Made by a program: the position numbers and the translations under genes
NCBI GenBank assembly: GCA_018857735.1
Contig: JABMCL010003724.1
Location: 122,501 to 186,500, forward strand
Reading direction: 5' to 3'
DNA length: 64,000 nucleotides
DNA from: Alviniconcha marisindica
Lineage: Eukaryota > Mollusca > Gastropoda > Provannidae
Part shown: in pieces, positions 10,331 to 22,948 of the stretch
Layout of the letters: each line of letters starts with the position of its first letter
Numbering within the stretch: position 1 is the stretch's first letter
The notes under the pieces: model-generated
Seen by the model: the letters and a program-made list of their open reading frames with translations, nothing else
What the model was told of the DNA's origin: nothing
Databases searched by the model: none

Positions 10331-10977
10331 ACAAGCAATGCCTACAGAGAAACATATATCAGATCCAGGCAATATCATTATTAACCAATCCTGTAAGCAA
10401 AAACCGGATTAAAATCCCCTTTAGAATTCGTCTCCTATGACACTAATTCACAACTTTTGCGTGATGTTACTTTGAGCGCTCGTTCCATTCTTTCCGGCCA
10501 GTCGTTTGTAACAAGTCCAAACCGCCGTTGTTCCCACAGACAGACACAGCAGCGGAAGAGAGATGATGCGGGTGATTGCAGTCCCGATGAACAGGAAGTT
10601 GCGCCGCGTCAATAGGATGGCCAATGAAGTAGCTACTACTTTCCCTGCCGCATCAAACGCACGCTCCGCTTCCCATAAGATGTACGCAACGATAAGAGCC
10701 GGGGATTAAACAGGGCGTCCTCAAGCACGGAACCGCTAAATCCCCTCGGTTAGGTATACGGCGAGGCGGGAACGACTGGGGGTAGATAAGAGTTATCCCC
10801 CTTATTCAATCTGCATGTTCGGCGTGGCGGGGGTGTAAGCGGTCAGGTGACAACAGCTGGCAAGCAAATGACGCTGGAGTTACGTGCTCCTGCTGTCACG
10901 GTGGACAGGGAGCAGACGGGGGGACGCGTACGCGGTGGTCAGCTTGGTCAAAAGGTGTCATCTCATGTGACTTCAAC

Positions 10978-10978
<1 letters not shown>
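10331..10978. other. Unassigned interval
   Basis: Moderate GC sequence with no recognised gene or element. Confidence 0.35.

Positions 10979-11012
<34 letters not shown>
10979..11012. repeat. C homopolymer (about 34 nt)
   Basis: Uninterrupted C run followed by a pyrimidine-rich stretch. Confidence 0.9.
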
Positions 11013-11015
<3 letters not shown>

Positions 11016-11178
11016 CCCGCCCACCCACTTCACCTCTTCCGCCTTCGCAACAAGTACCGCTAGTTAACATCAGTTAACGGGATTCCCTGACTTGTTAACA
11101 GACCAAGAGGAAGGTGCGTCAGCACAAAACAAAGCGCTTGTTGGTTTATAAATAGGATTCTATTCCCCTATCCCCATA

Positions 11179-11280
11179 CAGAGCTCAGGAGCTGAGTGAA
11201 AGTCTAGGTGGCCGTCCTGGGCTCCCGTCCCTAATAAACCTACGGTTTCTGTGGACGTAAAGCAACACTCAACCAACCCT
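11179..11280 (+). mobile_element. Short retroposon element
   Basis: Complete head, CGTCC/GGACG hairpin and CAACCAACC tail; one base change in the head (GCTGAGTG). Confidence 0.85.
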
Positions 11281-11484
11281 CTCGCCACGTGTAGTCTACG
11301 CTTGTTCGTAGTCCGCCATGATAGCGGTACACACTCACCCAAGGAGAGGCTGACGTTGTCACCCATGGGAAACTATGTGCCACGAGGGTGGCAGTATGTC
11401 GTCCCGTGCTTTTTTGTTGTTGATGGAACTCTCCAAAGGTTCCCTCTTCCACCAAACCCCCTGCCCCAACACACACGAAGGGTA

Positions 11485-11486
<2 letters not shown>

Positions 11487-11519
<33 letters not shown>

Positions 11520-11749
11520 GACAGAGACAGAGAGACACAGACAGACAGACAGACAGAAAAGAAGAACTCAAAACTCAAACTTTATTACACAATGATTAAG
11601 ACTGCAGGCAGTCGACTATTCTTAAAATCTGTCCCTAGCCCTGCTAATGTTATATATAATATATTATTGCCAATAGGCTAATATAAAACTTAAAGAAGAA
11701 AGAAAGAAAGACAAATCTTCAATACCTACAAGTTCTGTGTGAATGCTAG

Positions 11750-11844
<95 letters not shown>

Positions 11845-11959
11845 GACAGAGAGACAGAGAGAGACACACAGACACACAGACAGACACACAGACAGACAGA
11901 GTAAGTAAGTTGGTGTTTTACGCCCAGTCAACCGGTGCGGTTATATCAGGGGGAGAGAG

Positions 11960-12013
<54 letters not shown>
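11487..12013. repeat. GA/GACA microsatellite cluster with LINE-like 3' end
   Basis: Three purine-rich arrays (11487-11560, 11754-11900, 11952-12013). Between them, 11575-11690 reads as a possible minus-strand LINE 3' end (CAAACTTTATTACACAATGA). At about 11908-11950 there is a minus-strand third-type hairpin tail (GGTTGACTGGGCGTAAAACA when reversed). Confidence 0.75.
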
Positions 12014-12015
<2 letters not shown>

Positions 12016-12865
12016 ACGCTGACTGACTGACCAGTCGGACACTTGCGCTTTCTCTTTGTGCCTCGGTGCTCACAACTGGACAGCCACGCTACGGCCGCTA
12101 CGTTGCGTCACCGACTGACCACTCAACAGCGCCAATTGCCCGCTAAAGCCGCACGCAGGCGAGGCGAACAGTGGACGGAACCTTTGTCCGGCTGAAGCGT
12201 TCGTACGGAACTTATGCACGAGTCAAATATTGATCTAACTCGGCTAGTTGGTGGTTGGTGGTTGGCTCTCCGTATTGACCCGCTTGGTGACGTAACGCGC
12301 GGCGGCAGATGCGACGCGTGGGTTTCACTAAATTCAAAATGCAGTCGCCGAGGGTAGCGTCCCTTGTCTTGTTTGAACAGGCAAATTTGAGCGGAAAGCT
12401 GATCAAGATTATGGTCGACGAATCCACGTTAGCCGGCGTAATTTACTTGCAATCGGTTTACTTCTGTAGCGACCAGAGAGATGATGGAGAAGAGATAGCG
12501 TTCAGCAGGAAGATTAAGGGGCATTTATTTGCTCTCACAATTCACACGCCTGGGAGTAAACAGTTCTGCTGGGGTCTTGGCAACACGCTGCAAGCTGCAT
12601 GCTTGGCTTCTGTCGGGCTGAGTGGAGCAGTTACCGGCTGGGAGATAAAACGGTGGGGGTGGAAACCAGGGAATCGGTTGACAAAGGGATTTGTCGTTGC
12701 ACGGGACCGACAGTTTGTAAATCAAAGTAATGAGATTTTCATCGCCGTGTATCATTTTGAGGTCGGACACTTGCGCTTTCTCTTTGTGTCAAGTTTCTTT
12801 TTTTCCTTTTCGGTTTCATCGCGGACTCAGTGTTTGTCGCGGAAAGACTGACAGGTGCTTGTCTG
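12014..12865 (+). other. Unassigned interval with a 180-codon open frame
   Basis: An open frame at 12309-12851 is the longest one here not made of simple repeat. No domain or homologue was recognised. Its 3' end runs over a 27-bp sequence (12762-12788) that is an exact copy of 12034-12060. It could be chance, an exon or part of an inserted segment; I do not call it a gene. Confidence 0.25.
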
Positions 12866-12890
12866 GGGGGGAGGGGGGGGGGGGGGGGGG
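12866..12890. repeat. G-rich homopolymer tract
   Basis: G run with one A interruption. Confidence 0.85.
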
Positions 12891-12979
12891 ATTGAACAGC
12901 TTGTGATCCAGATTTGTGTCTTTGGGAAGCAGACTTTGTCTCGTGTTTTCTTTGTTAAAAGTTTGTTGCTTTAAACAAC

Positions 12980-12981
<2 letters not shown>

Positions 12982-13073
<92 letters not shown>
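12982..13073. repeat. (CT)n microsatellite
   Basis: Perfect CT repeat of about 92 bp followed by T-rich DNA. Confidence 0.98.
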
Positions 13074-13076
<3 letters not shown>

Positions 13077-13344
13077 CTTTTTTTCTTTCTAGGAACTCGC
13101 CTCGATCAGCTCTTTGTGCTAAGTCTGGTAACACTTTGTTTTCGGACAGTATCGTCCTAAAGGAAAAGGATATTTCGAATGTGGTTCCGTCTTTCGCTTT
13201 TGTTAAATTTTGAGTGTTTCATCAGAACAAATTCCGCGTCCTTCGTGAAACAAGTAACAACCTAAGTGCGCCAGTAATAAGCTGCACTTTTCAACATCAA
13301 CATAGTTACAGATCAACTAAACGGCAGCACGGTCATTCACGAGC

Positions 13345-13424
13345 AGTTCGGAAGTGTAATGGCTATTATAATTATCATGTTCGCCTCATACACTAAAGGT
13401 CTGGGGTTCGACCTCCAGTCAAAC
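13345..13424 (+). pseudogene. tRNA-Val-like pseudogene
   Basis: Aligns to the tRNA-Val copies at 44.8-47.1 kb: AGTTCGGAAGTGTAATGGCT, a small insertion, ATCATGTTCGCCTCATAC (anticodon arm), then GGTCTGGGGTTCGACCTCCA (T arm with B-box). The anticodon stem and acceptor stem are broken, so it is not functional. Confidence 0.7.
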
Positions 13425-13939
13425 TAACTTTTCGAATCTTTTTAAGAACTGTTTTCAATTCGTTTTTCGTTAATGTTGTGTGGTGGGGTGTGTGTGCGTG
13501 GGGGGGGGGGGGGGGTTGGGGGGGGGGGGGGTTCCGTTTGTTTCGTTTTTGTTCACAACCCCATCCCCTTCCTTCATCGTATTCGGTTGCTTTTTGTTTA
13601 TTTTGTCTCTGTGTAGTTTGATTTTTCTTTTCTATTTCTTTTTCCCCTCTCTTTGTTTTGGTGGGGTGGGGGGTCCTACCTGGACTTTACTATTTCAGCC
13701 ATCTCTGCTCACCATTTTAATGACTGCTTTGTATTTGGCTTTCTTTGTTTGGTATAATTATTATTTGTTTCCGTCTTTTTTGTTCCCTTCTGTTGTGTAA
13801 TCTTTTTATCGGCCTTGAATACTTCAATGCCGTCTGTTCGCTGCATTTTCAATCAGTGTCAAAATTAAAGTTCACCACACACACCGGAAAAAAATGTGGA
13901 GGAAAAAAAACTATAAAGTTTTTTTGTTTTGTTTTTTAG
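13425..13939. other. G- and T-rich interval
   Basis: Contains G homopolymers (13501-13530) and T-rich low-complexity DNA. No gene recognised. Confidence 0.5.
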
Positions 13940-13949
13940 GTCGAAGTGT

Positions 13950-14267
13950 GAGCCGGTTTGGCCTAGCGGTAAGGCGTTAGGTTGGTAAGCGGAAGGACCT
14001 CGGTTCGATACCGCTTCGGCTCTCCTTTCTCTTCAAAAAGGTTGTGGTTTGTGGACACTGTCCTGTGACTTTGTCCATCACTTCCTCTACATTAAATGGC
14101 CTCATCCTGCCCATCTTAATGCAGGAATCATTCTGGTGGTGACAGTGTAGCAATAGGTATATAATCTCCCTCTCCCCCCACCTCCATACCCCCCACCCTT
14201 CTCCCCGTCCCTAATAAGCCTTATGGTTTCTGTGGACGTTAAGCACCATGTTTACTTACTAATTTAT
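13950..14267 (+). mobile_element. SINE-1, full length
   Basis: Head GAGCCGGTTTGGCCTAGCGG, B-box GGTTCGATACC, full body, hairpin and TTACTTAC tail. Perfect 10-bp TSD GTCGAAGTGT (13940-13949 and 14268-14277). Confidence 0.95.
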
Positions 14268-14277
14268 GTCGAAGTGT

Positions 14278-14862
14278 AGAAAAAAAACAAGCAAGTAGTT
14301 AATTGTTGAGGCATTATATTTATATCAGGAAGACCTTAAAGAGAGTAAATCCGACGGGGGAAAAAATGATGAGACCAAAAACAAAAAACACACAACAAAT
14401 CTGGACACCCACCTATATATATATATATGTATATGCCCAGCCATCTTGGGTTCAGGGCCACGTCTTGACAATACACAAAACTAGCAGACAACGAAACACA
14501 CATCCTCGATGCCTGCAACGAAGATCGCTCTGTTTAACTGTCTTGTCCCTGGTCACTAACGGACAGGCAACAGTCTCACTACAAGCGACTGAACTCGCAC
14601 TTCCCACGGCGGTACACGGGGCGTTTTTTTTTTTTAGTAGGTGTGGAGCTGGCGCTGTTTGGTGTGTAGCACGATCGTCGTGAGATTCCTGGGGACAGGG
14701 GCGTTCACACGTTAACTTCCACTGTCACTGACCACAGCAAAAATCGTTCACACGCTGTAAAGGCTTCCTTGTCGACAGAGCTGCGAGAGTCACTGACCCC
14801 TACATAACAGGAACCTCTTTTTTGTTTTTGTTGTTGTTTTTTTTGCATTTTTTCTTTCTTCT
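14278..14862. other. Unassigned interval
   Basis: Includes a short (TA)n at about 14412 and T-rich patches; nothing recognised. Confidence 0.4.
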
Positions 14863-14895
14863 TCTTCTGCTTCTTCTTCTTCTTCTTCTTCTTCT

Positions 14896-14960
<65 letters not shown>
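14863..14960. repeat. (TTC)n then (CT)n
   Basis: Compound pyrimidine microsatellite. Confidence 0.97.
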
Positions 14961-14964
<4 letters not shown>

Positions 14965-14997
14965 TTGTGGTATTGTCGAGTTTATTTGTGTTTGTAG

Positions 14998-15071
14998 TAT
15001 AACAAGAACTGGCTGTTAGATAGGTCCAAATGGACCTAACGCTACTATCCTGTAGTATTAAAAGTTTTCGA

Positions 15072-15133
<62 letters not shown>
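14998..15133 (+). repeat. CT-tailed repeat element 3' end
   Basis: Segment AGGTCCAAATGGACCTAACG...TTTTCGAGTTC running straight into (CT)n (15074-15133). The same order occurs at 25344-25412, 51695-51800 and 52060-52250, so the CT array behaves as the 3' tail of a dispersed element. GGTCCAAATGGACC is a perfect palindrome. Confidence 0.65.
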
Positions 15134-15138
<5 letters not shown>

Positions 15139-15232
15139 ACCATCACCTTCTCAATCCGTTATGTGCGGCCGGGATAACGGCTTCCTGCACAAGATCAGAG
15201 ACACAAACAATTGCCGTTTTTGTGTGTGGCTA

Positions 15233-15268
15233 TACTCTCTCTCTGTCTGTCTGTCTGTCTGTCTGTCT

Positions 15269-15363
<95 letters not shown>
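15233..15363. repeat. (CTGT)n then (CT)n
   Basis: Compound microsatellite; the same order recurs at 19853, 36819, 38338 and 55868. Confidence 0.97.
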
Positions 15364-15367
<4 letters not shown>

Positions 15368-15529
15368 GTTCTTGTTCTCATAAATGTGATCCAACCGCTT
15401 CGATATTTTCTCCCTTTTCTTACATTCTTAATTTTGTTCTTCTACTACTAATACTACTTCTTCTTTATTTCTTCTTCCCCGTTTCGCTGCTCTTCTTCTT
15501 TTTGCTAAAAAACGAAACAAATCTGAAAC

Positions 15530-15680
15530 AAGGATGACTGCTGGCGTTCTGAAACAAGATACACAAAACATAAAAGGTTAAAAAGAGCGGTTATTGAATA
15601 TGACAGAACACAAACTGATTTTGGGGGTAAATCCTTTTTTTAAGCGACGAAACAACAGTTAAACGGCGAAAATGAAAATG
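15530..15680 (-). repeat. Foldback-family element, left arm copy
   Basis: Contains ATGACTGCTGGCGTTCTGAA, then ACATAAAAGGTT, a decayed GGGGGTAAATCC core and AACAGTTAAACGG. It matches the 19.3-kb left arm including the extra terminal sequence ATGACT.CT.GCGTTCT.AAACAAGAT. No right arm is attached. Confidence 0.55.
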
Positions 15681-15756
15681 TAAGCTACTTAACCGCTTTT
15701 GGTTGTGGTGTTTTGGTGTCTAATGTTTTGGGAGAGTTTCTTCTTTTTGGTATTGC

Positions 15757-15950
15757 CGCCTTCTTCTTCTTCTTCTTCTTTCTTCTTCTTCCTTCTTCTT
15801 TCTTCTTCCTCCTCCTTTTTCTCCTTCTTCTTCTTCTTCTTCTTCTTCTTCTTCTTCTTCTTCTTCTTCTTCTTCTCTTCCTCCTCCTCTTCCTCCTCCT
15901 CCTCCTCCTTCTTCTTCTTCTTCTTCTTCTTCTTCTTCTTCTTCTTTTTT
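15757..15950. repeat. (TTC/TCC)n polypyrimidine tract
   Basis: About 190 bp of TTC triplets with TCC variants; capable of H-DNA (triplex). Confidence 0.95.
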
Positions 15951-17309
15951 TCCGAGTGCTTCTGTTCTTTTTCCTAATGCTTCTGTTCTTCTTCTGCTTG
16001 CTATTGCTATTACTTTTCTAATTCTTCTCCTTTTTTTCTGTAGTTTTTCCTCTTCCATTTCTTGCTATTGGTTCTCCTCTTCTCCTTCTTAAAAATAGAG
16101 TTGGCCTATTGATTATTCAAAGCTACAGTCGTAAAAAGAAATTATTTTGCTTGCAACGTCTCGTATTTGTTTGATCCCGAGAAGTCAGAATGTGCAATGC
16201 CCCGAAGCGAAGCCCCACAAGGCATACAATCAGCACAACAAAAAGAGTTCAAATCAGTGCTGATATATCACACCATAGAGATGTCTCTTCTTTGGCCTGA
16301 AATTATAACTTAGTTTAAAATCTGTTATATTCGCGTGGGAAAGCTAATGCTTGTCAATCAGCTTGAAGACCTCTCTGTTGTTTGATCACGTCCCAGGGGT
16401 GTGGGAACAAAACGTCTGAAAGCGCCTACCGTAGAGCAGTGGGAGAGAGTCTTTGGTCTAGGTGAATGGCTATATTGTGTTTGTGCTTTGCAGAGAAGGG
16501 TTCGCCCCGCACTGCCCTTTCTGTTTTCTTTTCTCTCACTCTCTTTTATTTAACATAAACTTGACAATCTGGGGGTCTTGTTTACAGGGTCGGCCTTGTT
16601 GAATAAGAGAGAGAAAAATCGAAACAGGTGCCGTTTGCGACGTGTTCTCATCCAGACCACAGAAATGTTTACCGAGCAACGATACAACTTGTTGTCCGGC
16701 TTAACATGGAGACGAGAAGGCGGGGGGGGGGGGGGGGGGGAAGTAGAAAAGAACGAATTAATGGAGTCAAAATCAGCTCCGACTACTTTCTTTCCTCTGT
16801 TGGCTACGTGCGTTTCGCGTTGTTCTGCGAAACAAACAGGTAAAATCTACTGGCAAACAAACTTACAAACAGTAAAAAAAAAATCGAAGACGGGATAAAT
16901 TGAAAGATTCAGAGAAGCATGACTATATTAAAAATTTGATCTCACTCACAATACTGGAACTGACACAACACATGACAGGTACCGGCCGAAAATCAAATTT
17001 GGTCTGTACTGAAAATACAGCTTTGTACTCTACGGTGCCATTGATCAGGTTTGGTCAGCTAAAAGTCATGTTTGGTATCTACTGATTCATTTGTTTGATT
17101 TTTGTTTTGTTTCTGCTTCTATTGCTATGTCAGTTTTGATGCATTTGTTTGCCATCTGATTGGCTGGGCATGAAAAAAAAGATACAAGTTGTTTTCCATG
17201 TCCAGTGTAATTTTGCTTTGAATTCATTACTTATATGTCCTCATTATTAGTATCGTTGTATTCTGTTTACTTCAGAAACCACACCTAAATGCGCCATTTT
17301 ATATTAACT

Positions 17310-17311
<2 letters not shown>
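15951..17311. other. Unassigned AT-rich interval
   Basis: Contains a G20 run at 16721-16740. No gene or repeat family recognised. Confidence 0.4.
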
Positions 17312-17360
<49 letters not shown>

Positions 17361-17515
17361 GAGAGAGAGAAGAGAAGAGAGACAGAGAGAAGAGAGACAG
17401 AGAGACAGAGAGGGGACAGAAAACAGAGAGAGACAGAGAGAGAGAGACAGAGAGGAGAGACAGACAGACAACACAGACACACAACACAACCAACACACCA
17501 CACACACACACACAA

Positions 17516-17572
<57 letters not shown>
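17312..17572. repeat. (GA)n and (CA)n compound microsatellite
   Basis: GA repeats with GACA variants (to about 17470), then CA repeats (17500-17572). Confidence 0.97.
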
Positions 17573-17576
<4 letters not shown>

Positions 17577-18021
17577 ATCCTCCCACAAGGGACAGTTCCA
17601 TTTGTAGAATGATAGAGTTTGGGAAGGGAAGGGGGTGGGGCTGGGAGGGGGTGATGCATCAGGGCACAGGCAGGTGCAACAGGACTGCCTGACGTAACGC
17701 CTACCCGCACTAACGCACCACACTGACACCCATCACCGTTACGTCACGCATCGCTCCCTCCGTCTCTTCACACCGCACTACAAACTCCAAGCTTAGCGTT
17801 GTCAACTGCTTACTAGCGTCAAAAGCACATAATTGTCTTACGTGTCCGTTGAAAGGGGCAAATTGTAAATATCTCTGGCACAGCATTGTAATTATGTACT
17901 TTTCACGCAAGTAAGCTGTTGGGAGCAACACCAAAGGTTCATAATTACAAATACGTGAACATACTTACAGTTTTGTGCTTTTGACCAATGTAAGACGCTA
18001 TAATTATTGCTTTACGGTACT
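17573..18021. other. Unassigned interval
   Basis: Unique-looking DNA without recognised features. Confidence 0.35.
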
Positions 18022-19062
18022 GGGGCCTTAACTATGAATCGGGACTACGGTAGGCCAGGCCTAAACCAAAGTCCCTGACTTTAGAGTCCGAGACTTTGAG
18101 TTAGGCAAAGTTCGTATACATGGACGCGGACAATGGTCGAGACAACAGAGTCTCTGACTTTGCGCTGATAAGAAAGTGGTCATCACACGCGTCACCGCTT
18201 GTGCTAACTTTAGACGGGGCAATCCCATCTGGGCATGCGCACCGACACCTTCGTTCACTTCCCTGCGACGTATTTCGCACGCGCAAACATCGGTAAACAT
18301 TAGGTGAAGGCATGCCTGGCAGGCCCCGATTCTGGATGTGATTCGCCCTGTTTTACTTCTGCAACACCCAAGCGATCTCGACGAGGTCATTATTCGTAAA
18401 ACGCTAATCTTCGACATCTTCGATGGAGTATTCTTCTTGGCATTTACTGAATCGAGTAACCGTAGCATCGTCTGCTGCGTCGGCCATTTTGAACTTGTCA
18501 GAAAGGCGAATGGACGCTGTGAAATCAGGTAGCCTACGCTGTACAGATGAATTTAAATAACAAGAAAATAAATCAAGTGAGAATGTAAGATGTCAAGCAA
18601 ACTTGTCTCATAATAATTTGCAAACATTAATGTACGATCACATTAATCAGTCATTATGCCTGTGTCGCTCGGCGAGTGCGACCTTTCTTCCCTCCAAAAT
18701 GAAAGAGCTTTGGCGACGAACATCTAGTACTCATTTGACGAAGTAAACGAAAGAAAAAAAATTAATTAAAAAGAGAGAGAAGCCGTTGGATTCAGACGTA
18801 AAGACGCAACAACAGCAAAAAACTAACAAAAACAAGAAAAAACCAACTTTCCAAGCATAACAAGGCCAAAAGCAGTCATAGTCCCGGGCCTACGACCTTT
18901 AGTCCAGCGAAATCGCTAGCCTAAATATCGGCTGTTTAGGCCCGAGGTTCGGCCCGGACTTTGGTGTAGTCCCGGTCCATGGTTACCATTTTGGGGCCAT
19001 TGTCAATAGCCTTGAATTTAGGCCGGCCTACCGCTTTAGGCCTGATTCACAGTTAAGGCCCC
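18022..19062. mobile_element. Candidate terminal-inverted-repeat element (about 1.04 kb)
   Basis: The left end GGGGCCTTAACTATGAATC and the right end, reverse complement of GATTCACAGTTAAGGCCCC, are near-perfect inverted repeats. The similarity continues inward (GGTAGGCCAGGCCTAAA against TTTAGGCCGGCCTACC). The interior has no transposase-like frame, so it would be non-autonomous. No clear target duplication was identified, and the class is unknown. It might instead be an inverted duplication of a GGCCTA-rich repeat. Confidence 0.45.
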
Positions 19063-19319
19063 TGATGTCGGAAAGGAATGACAGGAGTTTGACCGCACTA
19101 ACGTGATCATAAAACCACTGCAGCGTTAAGTGAAATGATCTGACCTGCTACTGCCTACAGAATTAAGATGCAAACACATAAAAGGTTCAAAAGAACGCTT
19201 ATTATGACATAGACACACAATCTGCTATCTACAGAATTTAAAAACTGTTTTAAGTACCTAGAAGAAAAAATAAAAAAGAAAAAAAATCTGAGCCAAAAAT
19301 GACTCCTAGCGTTCTAAAA
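19063..19319. repeat. Partial foldback-family sequences
   Basis: About 19165-19235 carries AACACATAAAAGGTTCAAAA, ACGCTTATTATGACA and an AATCTGC string, a second partial left arm of the foldback family next to the complete pair. Confidence 0.45.
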
Positions 19320-19594
19320 CAAGATCCAAACACATAAAAGGTTAAAAAAACAAAACAAAGCAAAAACAAAAACGCTTGTTTATTAGGACACGAACACAAA
19401 ATCTGCACATTTTCGGGTTAATCCCCTTTGTCAAGCTACAAAACGACACTTAAACATTTATCATTTTTCATCTTTTTTCACCGTTTAACTGTTGTTTAAG
19501 TGTGTTGTTTTTGTAGCTTGCAAAAGGGGGTTACCCCGAAAATTTGCAGATCGGGTATTTGTGTCGTAATAAACAAGCGTTCTGTTGAACCTTT
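19320..19594. mobile_element. Foldback element, both arms
   Basis: Left arm 19320-19455 and right arm 19474-19594 are inverted copies. CACATAAAAGGTT pairs with AACCTTTTATG, and AACGCTTGTTTATTAGGACA with its counterpart. The core TCGGGTTAATCCCCTTTG pairs with AAAGGGG.TTACCCCGA. A short spacer separates them. Relatives lie at 1055-1190 and 15530-15680, so it is a dispersed, non-autonomous palindromic element. It has no coding capacity. Confidence 0.65.
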
Positions 19595-19852
19595 TATGGA
19601 TCTACAGTCTTTTAACACCACACTCGCTACATCCATCGTTATCAGATCAGTGGCTGTGCTGAACTGCACTACTGCCGGAGACTCAAGAGTCTGCATGGAC
19701 CCAGACTCCAAGCCTCGCTCAGTTCCGGCACCTTCATCCAAGGAACGATGTAATCCAGTGCTTGGAGTCTGGATGGACCTTGACACCTTGAATGTACCAT
19801 CTGTGATAGGTGCAAGGTAGCACCAACGATTTTTTTAACTTAGGACTCATCT
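19595..19852. other. Interval with minisatellite-related motifs
   Basis: 19704-19742 contains ACTCCAAGCCTCGCT and TTCCGGCACCTT, the reverse complement of the unit at 2958-3761. 19753-19770 contains CCAGTGCTTGGAGTCTGG, shared with about 2486. Confidence 0.5.
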
Positions 19853-20891
<1,039 letters not shown>

Positions 20892-20993
20892 AGAGCTCAG
20901 GAGCTGTGTGAAAGTCAAGGTGGCCGTCCTGGGCTCCCGTCCCTAATAAACCTACGGTTTTTGTGGACGTAAAGCAACACTTCAACTTTAAAC
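20892..20993 (+). mobile_element. Short retroposon element with TSD
   Basis: Complete short element. 10-bp TSD GCACACCGCC at 20882-20891 and 20994-21003. Confidence 0.9.
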
Positions 20994-21157
20994 GCACACC
21001 GCCCCCACAATAATTAGCATGATTCTTTTCAACGATACCGCACTTCTACTTCTTCTTTTTTTTTTCTTTTTTTTTTCTTGGGGGGTCAGTTCCCCCACTA
21101 CCCGAGTCATCTCCTTTTTGAGTCAGTCACGCTAATGGGTCACACCACCTTCAGTCA

Positions 21158-21249
21158 CAGAGTTCAGGAGCTGTGTCAAAGTCGAGGTGGCCGCCCTAAT
21201 AAGCCTACGGTTTCTGTGGACGTAAAGCAACACTTCAACAACAACAACA
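21158..21249 (+). mobile_element. Short retroposon element with TSD
   Basis: Head and tail complete but with an internal deletion joining GGCCGCCCTAATAAGCC. (AAC)n tail. 11-bp TSD ACCTTCAGTCA at 21147-21157 and 21250-21260. Confidence 0.9.
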
Positions 21250-21355
21250 ACCTTCAGTCAATTATCGCCATGCGTCCTTTCCATATGTTCCACATGCTAA
21301 CAAGAAGCACCGATAGCTCACACTAAGGGGGTAGTGGTGGTGGTGATGGTGGTCA

Positions 21356-21370
21356 TGCGTGCGTGCGTGC

Positions 21371-21406
<36 letters not shown>

Positions 21407-21445
21407 GGTATGTGCGTGGTGGTGCGTGTGTGTGTGTGGAGGAGG
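21356..21445. repeat. (GCGT)n/(GT)n tract
   Basis: Alternating GT with GC units. Confidence 0.9.
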
Positions 21446-22500
21446 GGGCGGCGGTACTGGTGGTGCAAAGGCAGGGGGAAGGTAGAGGTTAGAGGTCAGA
21501 CAGGAAAGAGGAAAGAGGGACTGTTCAAGGGCACAGTTCTTCCCTCCCCCCGCCCCATTCCTTGTTTTCCTCTTCCCTTCCCAGTTCTCCCACCACCTCC
21601 GCCCTCCGGCCCTTCCAAATGACCCTTCTGAATAACGTTGTTGGCTGCCCAACACTTCCATATTTCACGTGCAGTCCACTCAGGTATATAAGTGTCATCT
21701 CCGGTGTCGCAGTTCATTGTTAGGTATTGTTCAACCTTCGTGCCCGCTGTCTCAGGAAATAGCCCGCATACTTCAAAAATTGAATGTTAGCACTGGCATG
21801 AAACTCGTTTCACTGAATAGTTAGTTATACGGCCCCGCTGAAAGGGGTACACACTGGTGGAGCAAGAGTATTTCGTGTTCACAGTGCAAAATAGTAGTTA
21901 CAGTTTCTATAGCTGAGAGAAGATTTTTTTTTTAAAGAAATAAAAAGACACACAGCAACAAAACAGGCAACAATACTGTAGGCACAGGGCACATTTTATC
22001 AAGTGTAACGGCTTCGGATTATTCGTCCACGTCTTAATTTTTATATATTTTTTATATGTAGCATTTATGTAAATGAGTGCATTGCACATAAGCGTCTGAG
22101 CTTGTTGTTGTGATAAAAAAAAGAGCATTTTATCCTTATTCTGCATTTGAATCAATCATTGTTTAAACCAAAACTGAACACATACAGAAACTCAACCAGT
22201 TAACCACACACTCGCTTGGGAAAAGAGCATCGTAGGCGCTCCAGAGTCGGACAGCTCTACGAAGGACAGGTATAATGGGGCCAGGGGAGGGTTATGGGGG
22301 GTGGGGTTGGGGTGGGACCGAGGACCGGGACAGCGGTTAATTATGACACCTGTTGGACAGGTGATGATTACACACCAGCCTCCTACGGCTAGCCCGTTGC
22401 CTTCCGCATGGCTTACCTGTCTGTCCCTTCTCAGCACGCTGACACCCGTCACTCCCAAGAGCGGACAGACGCTGGAGCTTCAACTTACTGTTCGTGCGTT
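21446..22500. other. Unassigned interval
   Basis: C/T-rich and AT-rich stretches; no element or gene recognised. Confidence 0.35.
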
Positions 22501-22577
22501 TCTTCCACTCCTTTTAACGCAGTGTTCTTGTTCAAGTTCCATCCATGAATGCATGACAGGACTACAGGCTCCATGTT

Positions 22578-22752
22578 ATAGTTCAGGAGCTGTGTGAGAG
22601 TCGAGGTGGCCGTCCTGGGCTGTCCGTCCTAACGAGCCTTCTGGTTTTCGTGGACGTAAAGAATTATTGAACCGTGCTTCGGCATTGGTCACAGCTTGTC
22701 CCTAATATGTCAACTGACATCTGAGGACATTAAGCATCACTTCATCATCATC
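22578..22752 (+). mobile_element. Long retroposon element
   Basis: First of three in a row: head GTTCAGGAGCTGTGTGAGAG, both hairpins, (CATC)n tail. Confidence 0.88.
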
Positions 22753-22763
22753 TTCTTCCACTC

Positions 22764-22938
22764 GTCATAGTTCAGGAACTGTGTGAGAGTCGAGGTGGCC
22801 GTCCTGGGCTGTCCGTCCTAACGAGCCTTCTGGTTTCCGTGGACGTAAAGCTATATTGAACCATGCTTCGGCATTGGTCTCAGCTTGTCCCTAATATGTC
22901 AACTGACATCTGAGGACATTAAGCAACACTACCTACCT
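22764..22938 (+). mobile_element. Long retroposon element
   Basis: Second of three, CTACCTACC tail. Starts after a short linker CTCGTCATAG. Confidence 0.88.
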
Positions 22939-22948
22939 CAAGTACAGT

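Noticed and set aside
12309..12851. 180-codon frame as a protein-coding gene
   Set aside because: No recognisable domain, no splice or promoter evidence; a frame of this length can occur by chance in 64 kb.
18061..18468. 135-codon minus-strand frame
   Set aside because: Lies inside the TIR candidate and shows no known domain.
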